DNA of 64,000 nt from Chromobotia macracanthus (taxonomy: Eukaryota; Chordata; Actinopteri; Cypriniformes; Botiidae): the NCBI GenBank assembly GCA_036877525.1, contig JAZGTH010000087.1:5216001-5280000 (forward strand), read 5' to 3'. Made by a program: the position numbers and the translations under genes. Below the pieces are notes generated by a model that was not told where the DNA came from, ran no database searches, and saw nothing but the letters and a program-made list of their open reading frames with translations. Of this stretch, positions 39,561 to 53,409 are shown in pieces. The stretch's first letter is position 1, and each line of letters begins with the position of its first letter.

Positions 39561-42005
39561 TTTGGCTTATGCTTCGGAAATAATTTACAGTGCATTCAAG
39601 TTACACATTTTGGCAGTATGTGTGTTCCCTGGAATCTAACTCAAGATCGTTGTGCTGTTAACACAATTCTCTAACAATCAAGCTACATAAATCATAAATT
39701 ATAATGCAGGTAAAAGCCCACAGTGCATTAACGCAGTGCAATACATTACAGTACTTTTAGGACAGCAGCACCAGGCCAGTGTACACAAATTGTAAATGAT
39801 CAGATAACTATTGGATCATGAAAAGATAAAGTGTGAACACCCTCCCAGCTATATTCAAGATGAACAGCAATTCAGTAACGACAAATAAATGAACAGGCCT
39901 TTCATAGAGCTTTTTGTCAAAAGAAATTTACAGTACACTTATTTCAGAAAAAATCTTCTAGAGCTTGCAGTTTACAAGTCAAACACAGACTGAAGCTACA
40001 ACATTTGAATTACCAGCCTTAAGCCTTAGCAACTAGGACACCCCATCGAATAACCCAATGCCACCCAAATTCACAGCAGACAGCAAACTATCTGAGCTAA
40101 AATGCTTTCTCCTGTCAACATTAGTTTTGAATGAGACATCAATCAAACGATAACACTGTAGACTTCTAGTCTAACCAAAGGGTTTATCATCTCTGTGCCC
40201 AGAAACATTATGATGCTGGCTTTGTCCCCGTCTTCAGACTGCTGACACATCTCGTCATGTATAGCTGACATCGGGCTTTAGAGGTTGCTGTGTGAAGGGA
40301 AATGCTGTCATGATATGAAATATCGGCTCTGACATGCAACAACAGAGATCTGCTGACACCTGAATGTGCCCAAAACTGTTACCCAGCATGCACCAGGAGG
40401 GAGATAAGTCTGTCACTGGTTGCTGGGGGGTGTATCCATGCAATCCCTCAACTGTTCGCTCAAATACATGGATGTTTTTATTCTGCTGTAAGTTTGCGGT
40501 AAGCTGCAATGTTTTCACAGATTTTGGTCCTGTATAAAAGGTCAATGCAAGAAATGTTATGGGGTCCAAAAGTCTAGGAGAACTTGTAAATTTGCTTATA
40601 TTTTGATGTACATTATGTTGTCAGCTTAACCATTTCTGACAAAATATAACAAAAGTGAAAAGTTCAAAGAAATTTTAGAATAGTGTATTATGTGATTGTT
40701 TTTAATGGCAGCAGACACTCAAGCCATGGACATGGACATGGACATAGGTTTATGCAAAACCTAATGATCCAAAGAGCATTTTCTGCAGTTTAGTAGAAGC
40801 AAGAAAATCTTGCCCTTTTGTACAAATGAGGTTAATATATGACATTGTCAATATGACAACATAACAAAGGAGGTCAAAATGACAAATATCTTTAATATTT
40901 ATTAAAGATTATGATGCTTTGTTTAATTGTTTTACTGTTAGGTTTCAATGTATGTGTGGAACTAAAACAAAGCACCATCATTTGGATTAATATATAAGAT
41001 GGATTGGCAAACAGAAATGTTTTTGCCATTCTAATATCTTAGCCTTTAATCTGTGCACATTTCAAATCCAGCTAACACAGTTTGATTCCCCTGTATGTTG
41101 CACATGATTTTAACATGCAGATAAACCTTTATGCCCATATCTCCTTGAAACAGGGAACACCTTTGAAGCTGATCAAAAAATAGGCTTGGAGGTGTGAATG
41201 CCCTCCAAGTGCTCTCTTTCACACTCTCTTTCTGCTCTGGGATCAGCACTTACTAATGCAAAAGACTGCAGTGATTCAGTGCTAAGCTGATTTCTCTTCC
41301 ACAGAACAGTACATGTCATGCATTCTTTGTAAGCATAACCCTCAAGGACAATCATGCTTACCACCAATGTTTTTTAACAAGCGAAAAAAACAGGGTTGCA
41401 AAATACCACATGACATATGGTTCATATGACACATGACATAACACTTCCTAACAGTATATGCTATTATAATACATTTTTGCATGACTTAAAATGTGGTATA
41501 ACCATCCTGATATCATAATGAAGGCTGACAAATATGTTTGATGAACATGATAACTACAATCCATTAGTTTGGTAAAATTCTGAAGTTGATAAAATAATAT
41601 AAAAAGTTATTCACTGTGTTGTATGACAATGTAGATTTCACTTCTACTTTGCTAAAAACACTACTTGTAAAAAAGTTATTACTTTTATATATTATTTATA
41701 TTATATGTAAAACAATATAAATTGTTTTTCATATATTTTATATATTGTATGTATAAATCTTTGTCATATGTTACAGCTGCCCAGATCTTTTATAGTTTCA
41801 TAGTTCTTTTATATCCACCCTAAGCAGATTTACTTCTGCCAAAATGTTTGCTCCAATTTCATTTCTTCTCTGTTTTGTCCTCTGTCTCCCTGGTGAGCCC
41901 ATTAGGGGAATTTGGGCTGTGCTGATATATTTAAAGCAGAGTACATTATTCAGGCTTGGTTTTTTAATCATCCCAGGTTCAGAGTCAGAGTGGATTATGA
42001 GATTT

Positions 42006-42010
<5 letters not shown>
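39561..42010. other. Noncoding, no gene recognised
   Basis: No exon recognised. A three-unit ATGGAC tandem lies at about 40726-40744. Open frames of 60-104 codons here show no family motif. Confidence 0.4.
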
Positions 42011-42057
<47 letters not shown>

Positions 42058-42078
42058 CCTCTCTCTCTCTCTCTCTCT
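42011..42078. repeat. (CT)n microsatellite
   Basis: A CT tract of about 68 bases, interrupted once by CCCTCCCT. It creates spurious Leu/Ser-rich open frames. Confidence 0.95.
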
Positions 42079-42694
42079 ATTGTTTTCAGGTGAAGTAGGC
42101 CAGTGCTTACAACTGTGCAGCCTCATATGAACTCAGCTATCCAGAATGCTCTGGCAAAAAAACAGAGTGGAAATGTAGCAAGCTTCGATGTGTGTCCCTT
42201 ATATTATGTGTCCAGTGCAGTGGAAGAAATGATCCTAATGCAGCTCACAACAATCAGAACTTTGGGGGTGAGTAAACTGAAGGTGGAACACACCGGTAAA
42301 GTTTACCTCTTTACTGCCAAAAATAGATTTCACAATCTTGGCCTGCCGGCACCTCACAACAATTCATTGCGACCCAGCATACGTTTTGCACCTCATTTTT
42401 ATAAAGTCGAGCATTTCCCATCTATCTCCTTATCTAAAGTTGAGCATTTAAAAAGTTAAAACGTCTACAAAGGCAGAGAATTCTAATTTTAAAAATATAA
42501 TGAATGATGTAAGAGTGCACATACAGCATATGCATGTTTCTTCAACGACAGGCACTTTTAAGGGTCAGAAATTGATTTTCATTCAAATTAAATATAAATG
42601 TAGTTTATATGCAGGTCACATTAGAACTATCTTGGAAACTTTTGTCAAGGTTTATAAATGCATATTTTGTGTAGATTTTATTATTTTACTTGTG
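42079..42694. other. Unassigned; one 118-codon open frame of no known family
   Basis: The + strand frame 42103-42459 is open for 118 codons but shows no domain, no splice context and no conserved motif I recognise. Most likely chance. Confidence 0.3.
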
Positions 42695-43650
42695 TAAACA
42701 GGGGCTTCAGGGCAGTGGCAAGGAATCAAAACTCCAATGATGTATAGAAACCTTGGGAGAAACCAGACTCAACCGGGAGGGCCAGCTCTCCTCTGGCATG
42801 TTAAAGCTGCAATTTGTAACTTTTTGGGATATAAACAGGGAGTTGATAATAATGATTTATAATTATTTATTGATTAACTAACTAGGCTGGAGGTAGGTAT
42901 GTAGTCAAAAGTAAGTAGAAAGGAAGTCCATCAGCTGACTACAGGAACTTGGGGAACTAAAAGAAAGACAGATTTAGTGTGGAGCCTGTACATCTGATCT
43001 TATGGGAAATGTTCCCAGTTCCAATTTACCTAATTAATGCAGCATAACAATCCCTTAAGGGATATGAGTAATAAATCCATAGAGCTATATGTAGGCTAGA
43101 GTAAAAGGTGGGTCTTTAGTCTAGATTTAAACTGACATAGTGTATCTGCCACCCAGCTAATTCTGGAAAGACTGTTCCAAAGTTTGGGCACCAAATATAA
43201 AAAGGATTTACCACCCGCACTTATATGGTTATGCTTGTTCTCGTAAGAACTCTGGCTCTGTTTCATTTTGAACCAGGGCAACCGCAAAGTAGGGCATTGC
43301 AATAATCAAGTCTTGATGTCATGAATGCATGAATTAATTTCCCATTGTCTGACACAGAGAACATGTGTCATAGTTTTATATATTGTCATAGAATATTATA
43401 TATTTGTTTTATAGGATAGAAAAATGCAGTTTTACAAATATTGGAAATGTGGTTTTCAAAGGACAAATTGCTATCAAAAAGCACACCCAGATTCTTAGCT
43501 AATGAAGCAAGCTTTATAGAGCATCCATCAAGAGTAAGACAGTGTTCTAGGTTGTTTCATGTGGAAGATTTTGGTCCAGTAAGTTAAACTTCTGCTCTGT
43601 CTAAATTTTAGTAGTAGAAAGCTGCTAGTTTAATGTTAATTATACAATCT
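42695..43650 (-). mobile_element. L2-like LINE, C-terminus and 3' region
   Basis: On the minus strand the reading starts MTSRLDYCNALLCG near 43320 and runs to LWNSLSRISWVADT and FKSRLKTHLLL (43130-43100), the end of the fish L2 ORF. The 3' region follows, with GGAGAGCTGGCCCTCCCGG and TGGTTTCTCCCAAGG near 42750. Frameshifts are present; the main reverse-transcriptase core is absent. Confidence 0.7.
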
Positions 43651-43689
43651 GTTAGTTTGGTGAATTTATGCATCTTGTTAGGCTATCTA

Positions 43690-44585
43690 TACTAATTGTT
43701 CTCATCAAGCCGGACAACTTTCAACATTACATTAATTAGCTCCGCCCAACAGGAAGTCTGCCATTTTGGATTGTATGGGGATTTTTTATCAATTCCAGGC
43801 TCTGAATTTTTAAATACTCCTCCTAAGGAACTTATGGACTTGTCACCAGATTTGACAATTATTATGCTAAGACAAAAGATGCTAAATTGCAAAGGGATTT
43901 TTGATATCTTAAACGGTGTTGCCATAGCAAGGCAAACAAATTATGGCAATAAATGAAACGGGAAGTATCTCATATATTCTGCATGCAGAAGTGATTTACA
44001 TCAAACATGGGAAATATGTTTGGTGTTGTGGGCTGATCACAATGATGTGACTAGGCCAGATGGTGGCGGTGTAACTGTGAGTCACAGTTATACCGCCACT
44101 AACTGGCAAGCAGGAAGTATGTCATTTACAAAAGACTTAGAACAGACTTTACAATTGTCCTCAATTATTTTCTGAATTAAATGTGTGACAACTATGCATC
44201 ATTATCTGAGAAGCACCAGGTGACAATGGGCCCGTCATCACTGCTTGCATTTATATTATTATCTTGTAGTGCGTGATGCGGAAAGCATGTAAAATCCTAT
44301 AGTGTGAGCATGTTTAAAATTTTAGAGATTAATATCTTTCAAGATTCTCCTTATGTGTGTGCTGCAACCAAATTTCACAATTGGTCAGGATTTTAAAAAT
44401 CCTGTAGGTTTAGCCAGGCTTTATAAAAGTCATAGCACAACTCTCTTCTATATGCCTGTCAATTAGACTCCTCATTCATGGGTCTATGAAAAATGATGCG
44501 GGACAAGTTAGGAACCAAAGTTTGGTCCAGATAAAGAAGAAGATACAAGAGAATAATAGTGATACCCTGCTTCGCAATCACCAAT

Positions 44586-44621
<36 letters not shown>
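43690..44621. repeat. Unclassified dispersed repeat ending in (AAT)n
   Basis: It begins near TCATCAAGCCGGACAACTTT and carries AGCTCCGCCCAACAGGAAGT and CTGCCATTTTGGATTG, then CTCCTAAGG words shared with the repeat at 8673. It ends in about twelve AAT units (44587-44621). This recalls a high-copy fish repeat. No transposase or reverse-transcriptase motif is seen. Confidence 0.45.
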
Positions 44622-45539
44622 CTTATCTTGATCTTTTCCCATTATCCATTGCATAAATAGGTTTCCTTTTGTCTTTGTCAGTCATCGTTTCAACCTTGTT
44701 TAAACTGTTGGTGTTTTACTTTTGGATTTATGTTTGTATTTTCAGCATCACCCTCTTTACCACTATAGCTTGTGAATTGATCCTGCAACAACTTTTCCTC
44801 TTCATAGATGCAAACTTTTATGCACTAATGCACACCAGTAGTTTAATTTAGGCCATTAGACCAGTTTTCAGGGATTAGACTTGCATCTGTATGGATAAAA
44901 ACATCTGTACTGTATATCTGCGACCATTACTGGAATTTTACTGGATTGTTCAGAAGTGCAATTTAACCATCAGTTAAAGCAGTTGTAATGCACTAAAGCT
45001 GATACAAAGGGTCAATGAATACATAAAGTAGACTCTCCTTGTGTAGCACTGAGCATGACATGAGATTTAGACTAATGTGCACTGGATTACTGGGTTCTAT
45101 AATACATTGGAAGTACAATACAATCTGACATATAATGTAGTTCAGTGTGTGTGTGTGTGCGTGCGTGTGTGTGTGTTTTTACGTGCACCACTGGGCAGGT
45201 CCTTTCTTACCCAGATGTTCACTTTTAACACAAGTCAAATATCCAGTGTCTTTCACGACAAGCTTAAACAGCAAGACTCATAACCCCTTTTATTACAGAG
45301 CCATTATGTTCAGTCACATGACATAATCCAAGTATTATCCTGTCCCTTCCTTTTAATAATACAGACTGGTTAAATATAGAGATGAGCATATCGAGGAATT
45401 GGGAACATACTCTGTGGGTGGAGTAATTCAGATTGACTGCAGCAGTATCCTGTATTCATCCTAAATTTAGCAGAAAAGCTGTATGTTTGAATGAATGCCA
45501 TGATTCCATGGCTTATACTTGATCTGTGTAATTCTTTAT
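44622..45539. other. Unassigned, with a (GT)n tract
   Basis: No exon recognised. A GT/GC microsatellite lies at 45144-45176. Confidence 0.4.
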
Positions 45540-45898
45540 GGCTTTTTGCCATTTTATTAGGATATTACAGATATGACAGGAAACTTGTTTGTTATCAGAG
45601 CACAGTTCAAAAGTTTATATCTCTGATGGTTTGGGGTTGCATTAGTGCCTATGGCACGGGCAGCTTACACTTCTGGAAAGGCACCATCAGTGCTGAGAGG
45701 TATATGCAAGTTGTAGAACAACATATGATCCCATCCAGACAACGTCTTTTTCAGGGAAGGCCTTGCATATTTCAGCAAGACAATGCTAAACTGCATAAAG
45801 CATCCATTACAACAGCATGGCTTCGCAAAATATGAGTATATGAGATTTGCAAATCATTTGATTCTGTTTTTATTTACATTTTACACAGTGTCCCTGTG
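45540..45898 (+). pseudogene. Tc1-like transposase fragment
   Basis: The + strand reads SLMVWGCISAYGTGSLHFW to RQRLFQGRPCIFQQDNAKLH, holding the second catalytic Asp. It breaks off at AWLRKI and jumps straight to the element's right-hand end, TATGAGATTTGCAAATCATT-like. The Glu and the whole C-terminus are deleted. It belongs to the same broad subfamily as the copies at 38108 and 55247. Confidence 0.8.
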
Positions 45899-45941
45899 CT
45901 GCCTTGGTATATGTACTGTATATAACGATTTTATATAAAAT

Positions 45942-45944
<3 letters not shown>

Positions 45945-45989
<45 letters not shown>
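45945..45989. repeat. (TA)n microsatellite
   Basis: About 45 bases of TA alternation shortly after the Tc1 fragment. Confidence 0.9.
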
Positions 45990-45990
<1 letters not shown>

Positions 45991-46559
45991 TTTTAAATGT
46001 ACAGATTCTCAAAAAATAAATAAATTCAGTCCATGTTTTTCTTTCTCCTTTAACCGTTACATGTATTTAAACAGACTTTACATTAATTTTTTAATGTACA
46101 AGTTTTTATATAAACTTTTAATGGACTAGGAACAGTATGACCATTACCATAATGAAAAGTCCATAAACTATAGTGATGTAGATAGAAAATAATAGGCTTC
46201 TAACAATCAGCTGCATAAATGTACCCCTTTCCCAAAACAACAGTCTGCAATCGTAGATATTATTAAAAACAGTCAATACATACCCATGATGCTACAACAG
46301 GCACAAGATGTATGCAAATATTATAGAATTAGCTTCAGAAACAATAAATATGCTGCTCTCTGTGCCATGCTTGCTTGTTCATTAATGGTCACATGGTCTG
46401 ACTCCTTACTGAAGCTTAAGATTCTTAAAGGGGCCACATCCAAATAAAGAAAAACATAGAGATAAGCTTCAGAAATAAAAAAAAGACTTGAAACATATTA
46501 AGTGGTAACAATACGCTGCCCGCCTGACGTGCTTACACATCACTCAAACTTTTACAACT
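45990..46559. other. Unassigned
   Basis: No exon or repeat motif recognised before the BEL/Pao relic. Confidence 0.35.
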
Positions 46560-48640
46560 ATCCATCTTCTTTAGAATCTGGGGGAAGTAGAAGCACTATC
46601 TCTGTAACAGGCCTGAGAAAAAGGGTAAAACCTCCTGGTTTGATGACCTTGACCTCAACCTGACGCACCTTCCCGTCTTGGCTAGGGACAGTCTGTTACC
46701 AGTCCAAGAGGCCATTCATTCTGTGGTCGATCAACACTCATCAGGGTCCTTTGTCACGGCCTGGCATTGATAATGGCTGTGACCTCTGCCATGAAGGTCA
46801 CCAGCACCTCGTGGGTAAGTTTGTCTTTTAGCTGGAGCAACATGGAGTCAAGAATTCTTCTTGCAAGTCCTATCATTCGTTCCCATGTTCCACCGCAATG
46901 GGAAGCATGTGGAGGATTAAAAGATACGTCAGATATGTCTTCACAGTTTTGCTGTCAATGTTTGAAGGTATCTCTAAGTCCTTACATGCACTGACAAAGT
47001 TTTTGTCCCGGTCTGAACTAATGTGTTTGACAGGTCCACACACAGCAAGAAAACGTCTAAGAGCATTGATGAAGCTGGATGTGTCAAGGGATTCTGTAAC
47101 TTCAATATGAACAGCTCTAATGCTCATACATGTAAAAATTACAGCCCACCTCTTGCTGTGAGAAAAACCTCCTTTCGTCCGACTTGAGGAAACACTTCAA
47201 GGGCCGAACACATCCAGTCCAATATTGGTAAAGGGAGGGTCTGTTGACAGACGGTCTGCTGGAAGGCTGGCTATTTTCTGAATGTTGAGTGGAGCTCTGA
47301 GCAAGTTACACACTGATGTATGATGCTCACCCTTCGTTTCCCTCCAACTATCCAAAAAACAGCTGCACAGACAGCTGCTTCAGTAAAGTGATGGTGGATA
47401 TGCTCATGGTGGTGTCTAATGAGCAAAGTAGCAATGTGGTGCTTTCCAGGAATTATCAAAGGCATCTTCTCACTCTGATTAAGGCTTGATTGGTGGAGAT
47501 GCCCATCAATGAATGGATCCAGAGTATGACGAGGACTCCTTTTTTGAACCCTCTCTTGCTTTTACATTTGATCTCTTGATCATAAACTTCCTCTTGTGCT
47601 GATTGGATGATGATATCTGAAGCTTTATTGGATTCCTCCACTGTGAATTCTGCTTTAGAGTGATGCCAGCCTTTACATGCACTGTTTCCCTTCTCAGTTG
47701 TTTTGAAATGGTGAGCTCTGTGAATTAAGCGAGTGACAGCGCCTGTTAGTGACTTCCAAGAAGTGAATTTGGCAAACCGTTGAGAACCAAGCTGCTTGGA
47801 TAGTGTTGGGGCGCTTAAAGTGGACATTAGAGGCTGTACATCTAAGTCTGAGCTTGGATTGACAAGGTTGTAAGTGTTCTCAGAGGTACCTGGTTGTGGC
47901 ATGAGCTGAAATTTGGGTCCACTTAGCCAGCTGGTGTTTTGTAAGTGGGCTGCGGGAACAAAGCGCGTTGCGTGATCTGCCAGTTTCTGGTCTGTTGGCA
48001 CATATCGTCACTGATCTGGATTGGAGGACCTTCGGATACATTGTACCTGGTTGCTGCATAAAAATGTACCCGAGAACCACCTTACTGTCTGAGTAGTAGG
48101 TTATAGCATCAAGCTGAAGGTCCAGTTCTGTTGAAATTAAGTCTGCCAACTCGATGGCAAGCACTGCCGCACAAAATTCCAGTCTTGGCACTGTGTGCTC
48201 AGGGTGGGTGGCAAGTTTGGCTTTCCCCATTACAAAACCAATGTGAATATTCCCTGGGGCATCTGTGACTGAGATGGAAAGGCTTCCATGACCTCTTTGT
48301 TGCCCACAGACTTCCGTGCATTTACTGGTGACTTGAGATTGAGGTGACATTTCCTCCTCCTCCCCACCATGCAGGGTATCCCTCTCTCCAGGGTGCAGGT
48401 CCAGGGTGGAGTGCTGTGTGGTGTCTTTCACTTTTACACTCAGAACATTGGACTTTAGTCTTACAGTTCTTTGCAACATGTGTCGTCGAAGCACAGCATT
48501 TGAAACACACATTATTCTCTCTTAAAAATGCCTTGTGAGCGTCAATGGGCTTTTCCCTAAAAGCATGGCATTTGTTCAGAGGATGCGGTTTTCTATGAAT
48601 GGGACACAGTTTATTTGAAGACACAACTTTTTTTGAATTA
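46560..48640 (-). mobile_element. BEL/Pao retrotransposon relic, PR and RT deleted
   Basis: Minus-strand order: gag C-terminus with paired zinc knuckles (CFKCCASTTHVAKNC and CSECKSERHH) at 48624-48400. A short gag-protease border (TSKCTEVCGQ) follows near 48320. The reading then jumps directly into RNase H (PRLEFCAAVLAIELADL, then YYSDSKVVLGYI) at 48210-48060. DHATRFVPAAHLQNTSWLSG (47970) leads into the integrase. Its HHCC zinc-binding part (HHHFTEAAVCAAVFWI, CVTC) lies at 47430-47290, and its catalytic part (AVHIEV, then SSDRDKNF) at 47110-47000. The end is near 46565 (LRPVTEIVLLLP). The missing block is most of the protease and all of the reverse transcriptase. LTRs were not recognised. Confidence 0.85.
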
Positions 48641-49149
48641 GGATTTCAATTCAAATTGTCAAATTATGCAACCTGTGCATGGATAAGCATTAAAAGTTAG
48701 TGTTTTGCTTCTGTACTATTTTTATACCAAAATTTCATTTCCACCACATTGCCACTGTGTTTTTTTATTTTTTTTATTTCTAGGACACTTATTTTGATAC
48801 TTATCAGTGGGCTTTGACTATGTATATGAGATTCTTTCACTTTCCTGTATTATTTCGTATTTATTATTTGTCTGCTTGACTGTGTTTATGTTTCTAATGG
48901 CATTGAAAAACAATTATGAACTAATACGTCACATTAGTTATGTAGACAACACATATTGTGCTTGTGAATGAACTTTTTTACAATGCAAAATATTGTAATA
49001 TTGTAAAACCTTGCCACAGACAGACTGCAGCTTCCACTAACATTAAGCTAAATATCTGTCATGGAAGGTAGATTTGTAAAATCTTACAAAGAACCAGAGA
49101 TGCGTTTTCCGTACTTCACTTCACTTTTTCGTAACTCACTGCTTAACCA
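48641..49149. other. Unassigned
   Basis: AT-rich; no motif recognised between the BEL and gypsy relics. Confidence 0.35.
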
Positions 49150-50760
49150 CTATTGTATGATGCATCACTGCTTCAGGGGTGCTTCAGGAACTTCCTCCAT
49201 AAATTCACTCTGGTTTACAATGATAGTATCCTAGTGTACTCCCAGTTTGGCTGAACATTTTCACCATGTTGCAGGTCTTCCAGTATCTCAGAGATTATAA
49301 CCTCTTCCTGAAGACTTTTCCTGCTCCTTTCATCAGTCCAATTTCCAATTTCAATATCAGAAAATATGGCATACAGATGGATAAGGGGAAGGTAGCAGCT
49401 GTAAAGAACTGGCCACAACTAACAATGATTAAAGATCTCCAACGCTTGCTTTGGTTTGCATCCTGACCCAAATGAACCTTTTCTTGTAGAAGTGAATGCT
49501 TCTGTGAGCGGTGCTGTGTTAGCAGCAGGTGGTTTCCAATACACTCCCTCCATGTGCCTTTCTCTAAGAAGTTCACTCCGGCAGAGCAAAAGTGTGATAT
49601 AGGTAATCAAGACGTCCTTGCAGTCAAGCTTGTCTTAGATTAGTGGAGGTATTGGCACCCTGCACAACACCACTTCACAGTCCTCACTGACCCCAAGAAC
49701 CATGAATACCTCAAGGCAGCTAAATGACTCAATCCATGTTAAGCCATGTGCCCTATCGCTTACTGACCTGGTCCCAGGAACACCAAAGCTGAGGCCCTCT
49801 CCCATATCTATGCTCTTGAAGAACCCTCTGAAAATCCAGAATCCATCTTACCAGCCCCACTGGATGAGCCGAGAACTCTATACCCTCTACCGATGCTTCA
49901 GAGCCTTCTCTGCCGGGGTGCCCCCCGGTCTCTGTTTCAAGAAACCAATGTAATCTGCTCATACATTTAGTTCATACATCAGTGGGCATTGGTCCCCCAT
50001 GGGCCAATGGTACCTCCTTGTTTCTTAAAGACTTCTTCTGGTGGTCGAACATGGCCAATGATGTCGGAAGGTGGTGGGTTTTTGGTGACAGCACAGTCTG
50101 TACATCCTCTATGTAGATTTTCACACCCTCTGAAGGTAATACCTGCATACTTGTCATTGTTGACCGATTCTCTAAGTCCTGTCATTTGCTTCCTCTGAAA
50201 GTTCTGCCCACTGCTATGGAAACCGCTGAACTTCTCTTTAACCATGTACTAAGGAATTTTGGGATCCCAGAACACATTGTGTCAGATCGCATTCCTCAAT
50301 TCATGTTGTGTCTGGAAGTCCTTTTTATCTCTCCTAGGTGTGACCGTAAGCTTATTCTCTAGTTACCATCCTCAGTCTAACAGTCAGACCGAGAGGAAAA
50401 TCCAGGAGATTGTCTGTTTTCTACAAACCTTCTCTCATGATCACCAAGATTCCTGGAACTAGTTTATCAGCTGGATATGTACTCTGCTACCACTCCCTGT
50501 TATTCCCACGGTCTGGGGAACCCTCCAATGTACCATCTATTGATTACTGGTTCTGGGAGAGCGAGAGGGTCATCAGCTGACCCAAGCCAATGCCTGACGA
50601 GACCGGGTAGAAGGTTTGGTTTTTCTACCCGAGACAACCATATGCACCGGCCCTGCAAGAAATTGCGTCCCAGATACATTGGCCCCTTCCCCATCATCCG
50701 TCAAGTTAACACAATATCCTACCAACTAAAATTAGCTATAGAATTTACTCTACTTCCATG
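49150..50760 (+). mobile_element. Ty3/gypsy pol relic
   Basis: Across several frames the + strand reads, in order: a reverse-transcriptase palm remnant VYNDSILVYS (the usual YxDD has become YNDS) near 49225; GIQMDKGKVAAVKNWP and LQRLLWFA; RNase H pieces (AVLTDPKNHEYL-like, 49680); the integrase NFGIPEHIVSDR and SQTERKIQEI (50250-50410); and a C-terminal PCKKLRPRYIGPFPIIR chromodomain-type region at 50650-50700. Many stops and frameshifts. It is separate from the gypsy copy at 25960 and lies on the opposite strand. No LTRs recognised. Confidence 0.8.
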
Positions 50761-52324
50761 TAACACGCCTGAAATTTACCTGTTCATCTGTGTTTTATCA
50801 ATAAACGTCACCTCAATGTTCTATTGTTTTCTGAGTCCACTTTTGATTTAGAAGGTGTTAAAAAGTATATTTTCTAACCTAGATAACACATACTCTATAA
50901 TCTTATCTAAGGTATCTGTGTGACAAAAAATACACACCTCCTGTTTGACCTCAGAAAGTCACAATAATAAGGTCGAGCAGAAGTGTGTGCCATTTTATGT
51001 TGACCTTGTGCAAACAGTTACATTGTTAGATGACTGTTCCGAGGTAAGTCAGAATGGGCACTGACATTAATGTACCTGAGCTCCATCATTGCACATGACA
51101 CTGCTGTGCTGGGCACAGTCCGTCTTCATAATATGTCTGCAGTTCTTTGGCTTACACTTTCAGTAAATGATTTAGATAAATAACACATTGATAATTTTAA
51201 TGATAACATAAACTAAGGCTTTAAAAGTTAGTTTTAAACAAACTATTGCAAGTATTTCAAAGTATTTCAAGTCCATTTCGAAGACATTGCATATTACTGC
51301 GACCTGCAGACCTGTGACCTTATTACATCAGTATTACTGTGCCACTGCGTCTGTGTTGCTGTTACTGAAGAATTACATTGATGGAGGAAGAATAAAATTT
51401 TGCTAGTATCATTACATGTTTGCTGCTGCATGGTTATTTATAATGACATTCTACCATATGACTATATATACCATAACAACGCAAGAGAGAATCTGGTCTA
51501 AAATTCACTCAAAGTACACTCAAAAAAAAATCCCAAATTTGTACCTTTAACTTGTCATTTGGTCTGTATCCTATCCTCGATAAGATTAAACACCAATCAT
51601 ATATATCAACATATGATCTTTGCATTTTGACATTTTTTCTATCCTATCCTATTACTCTCTTTGTTTGCTCTATTTTTCTGAGTGCATTATGAAGCAGTGC
51701 TGATAATGAAGTTAGGGTATTTGGGAAGGTTATGCAGAAACAGTGGATCAATGCTGATGCCAAACCATCTGCCCAGAGCTCCAGCCGCTCCATCTATGGA
51801 TTTATGCCAGACAAACACAGGGCACCACAGTGTCAGTGGTATCTCCAGCACTTAGGGCTGAATTTACTGCAGATGCTATCTTGATGTTTGAGTAATCATG
51901 ACAACTAGACACTCATTATTAACGAATGACAAAAGCTTGTGCTGCCCTTACTAGCCAAGCATTCTTTTTGAAACAATGCCTTTTTTAAATGATAGCAGAG
52001 CTTCAAGAGTTTGTCTTTACAGTCTATTCATTTTTATACTGCAGCCACAGATGGCTCAATATATGAGTTTTATAAGCAAACTAGATTTTTACATATTCTA
52101 AAGAAATTGTGAGTCATGCTTGCCCTTGCAGAATTTTCTCACAATGCTAGGGCACTGTGTATGGTTGCCAAAGCATTGGTAGGTGGTTTGGCAATGCTAA
52201 AATTATTTGAATCCTTAGCGTGGGTCTAAAATAGTACCCTCTCATTGCTATGTCTGTCTGCAAATATTTTATCTAAACAAAATGTAAAAATTATTGATTT
52301 TAACCTAATTATTTTAATTAAATT
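50761..52324. other. Noncoding, no gene recognised
   Basis: No exon, RNA gene or classified repeat recognised. Confidence 0.4.
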
Positions 52325-53140
52325 CAATATTAATTATATAGCACTTTTTACAATGAACTGCTTCAAAGAAGCTTTACATATATTGAAAAATAAAACACAG
52401 AAAATTGTCAAACATACAACACAACAACAGAATACATGGTATTATTGCAAATGTAATTGTTCATTATGAGATGTATATTAATAAAACTTATTAGGGGTAC
52501 TAGGTATGTAGTTGGTTATGAATAAAAAGTTGACTAAACTGATAAAAACTATCACACATTTGGACCATTTAAATAAATGGACGTGCATTAGAAATACCTG
52601 TCATTATGTGGCTTGTACCTCTCTCAGTGGTCTATGAGAGGGTAATGTTTTCAGACTGCCTACTAAAAGAGTATATACTTCTGAGACTGTGTGACATTTA
52701 GTCAATTAACATGATATACGATAGGTATCGTATTAAGCAAGATATGCCGTTCCAACTTACATGGAGATGGCAAACAGGAAGATAGGTATATTTTATGGGA
52801 CAGGGGTATAAGGGATTTGCAATCATACCATAAAATACCTGAATATTACACAATGAAAGAGAATGAAGGACAAAGAAATTGTGAAATGGTATTTCTCTTT
52901 AGTCTTTAGAAGCAGTAGCTTAGGTTTTGTAAATCGTTAATATTCCTTATAAAGGCTCTAAAGACTAAGTTAAATTTCAGCAGTCTCCCAGTAAACAAGC
53001 CAACAGGGCAACAGTGGCAAGAAAATAAAACTCCAATGATGTACAAATGAAGAAATAAACCTTGGGAGAAACCAGGTTCAATTAGGAGGGTCACTTCGCC
53101 ACTTCTATTTTAAACCTGCAATTTGTATTTGACAGTCATA
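52325..53140 (-). repeat. L2-like LINE 3' region, inverted copy
   Basis: On the + strand it opens with TATAGCACTTTTTACAATGA, the complement of the standard LINE end. It then carries the complements of the family words also seen at 10216 and 27800-28620 (GCATTAGAAATACCTGTCAT, AAGCAAGATATGCC) and finishes with CTTGGGAGAAACCAGG near 53075. No coding sequence. Confidence 0.65.
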
Positions 53141-53409
53141 TTGTATATACATGTCATATATATCATGTCTCACTTGTGATAGACAATAGCAATAGTGTTG
53201 AGGATGTTACAATTGCAGTAATCACACACAATGTAAGCAATTAATCACCCATAGCAATAGCAAATAATCAACTGCACACACTACAATCAGGGTTTGGGGT
53301 CCACATTTCCTAAGAATTCGTCATACAGTAACACTTATAAGATGTACCTTAATGATGCAGTCTGACTTTTGTAATGTTTGGAAAGATATCAGACACTCAC
53401 TTTGTTTTT

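Noticed and set aside
41844..42130. Leu/Ser-repeat open frames
   Set aside because: They are translations of the (CT)n microsatellite at 42011-42078.
42103..42459. A 118-residue protein gene
   Set aside because: No known domain, no exon context, and it borders a microsatellite; likely chance.
47456..48001. A standalone cellular gene of 181 codons
   Set aside because: The peptide is the RNase H-integrase linker of the BEL/Pao relic.
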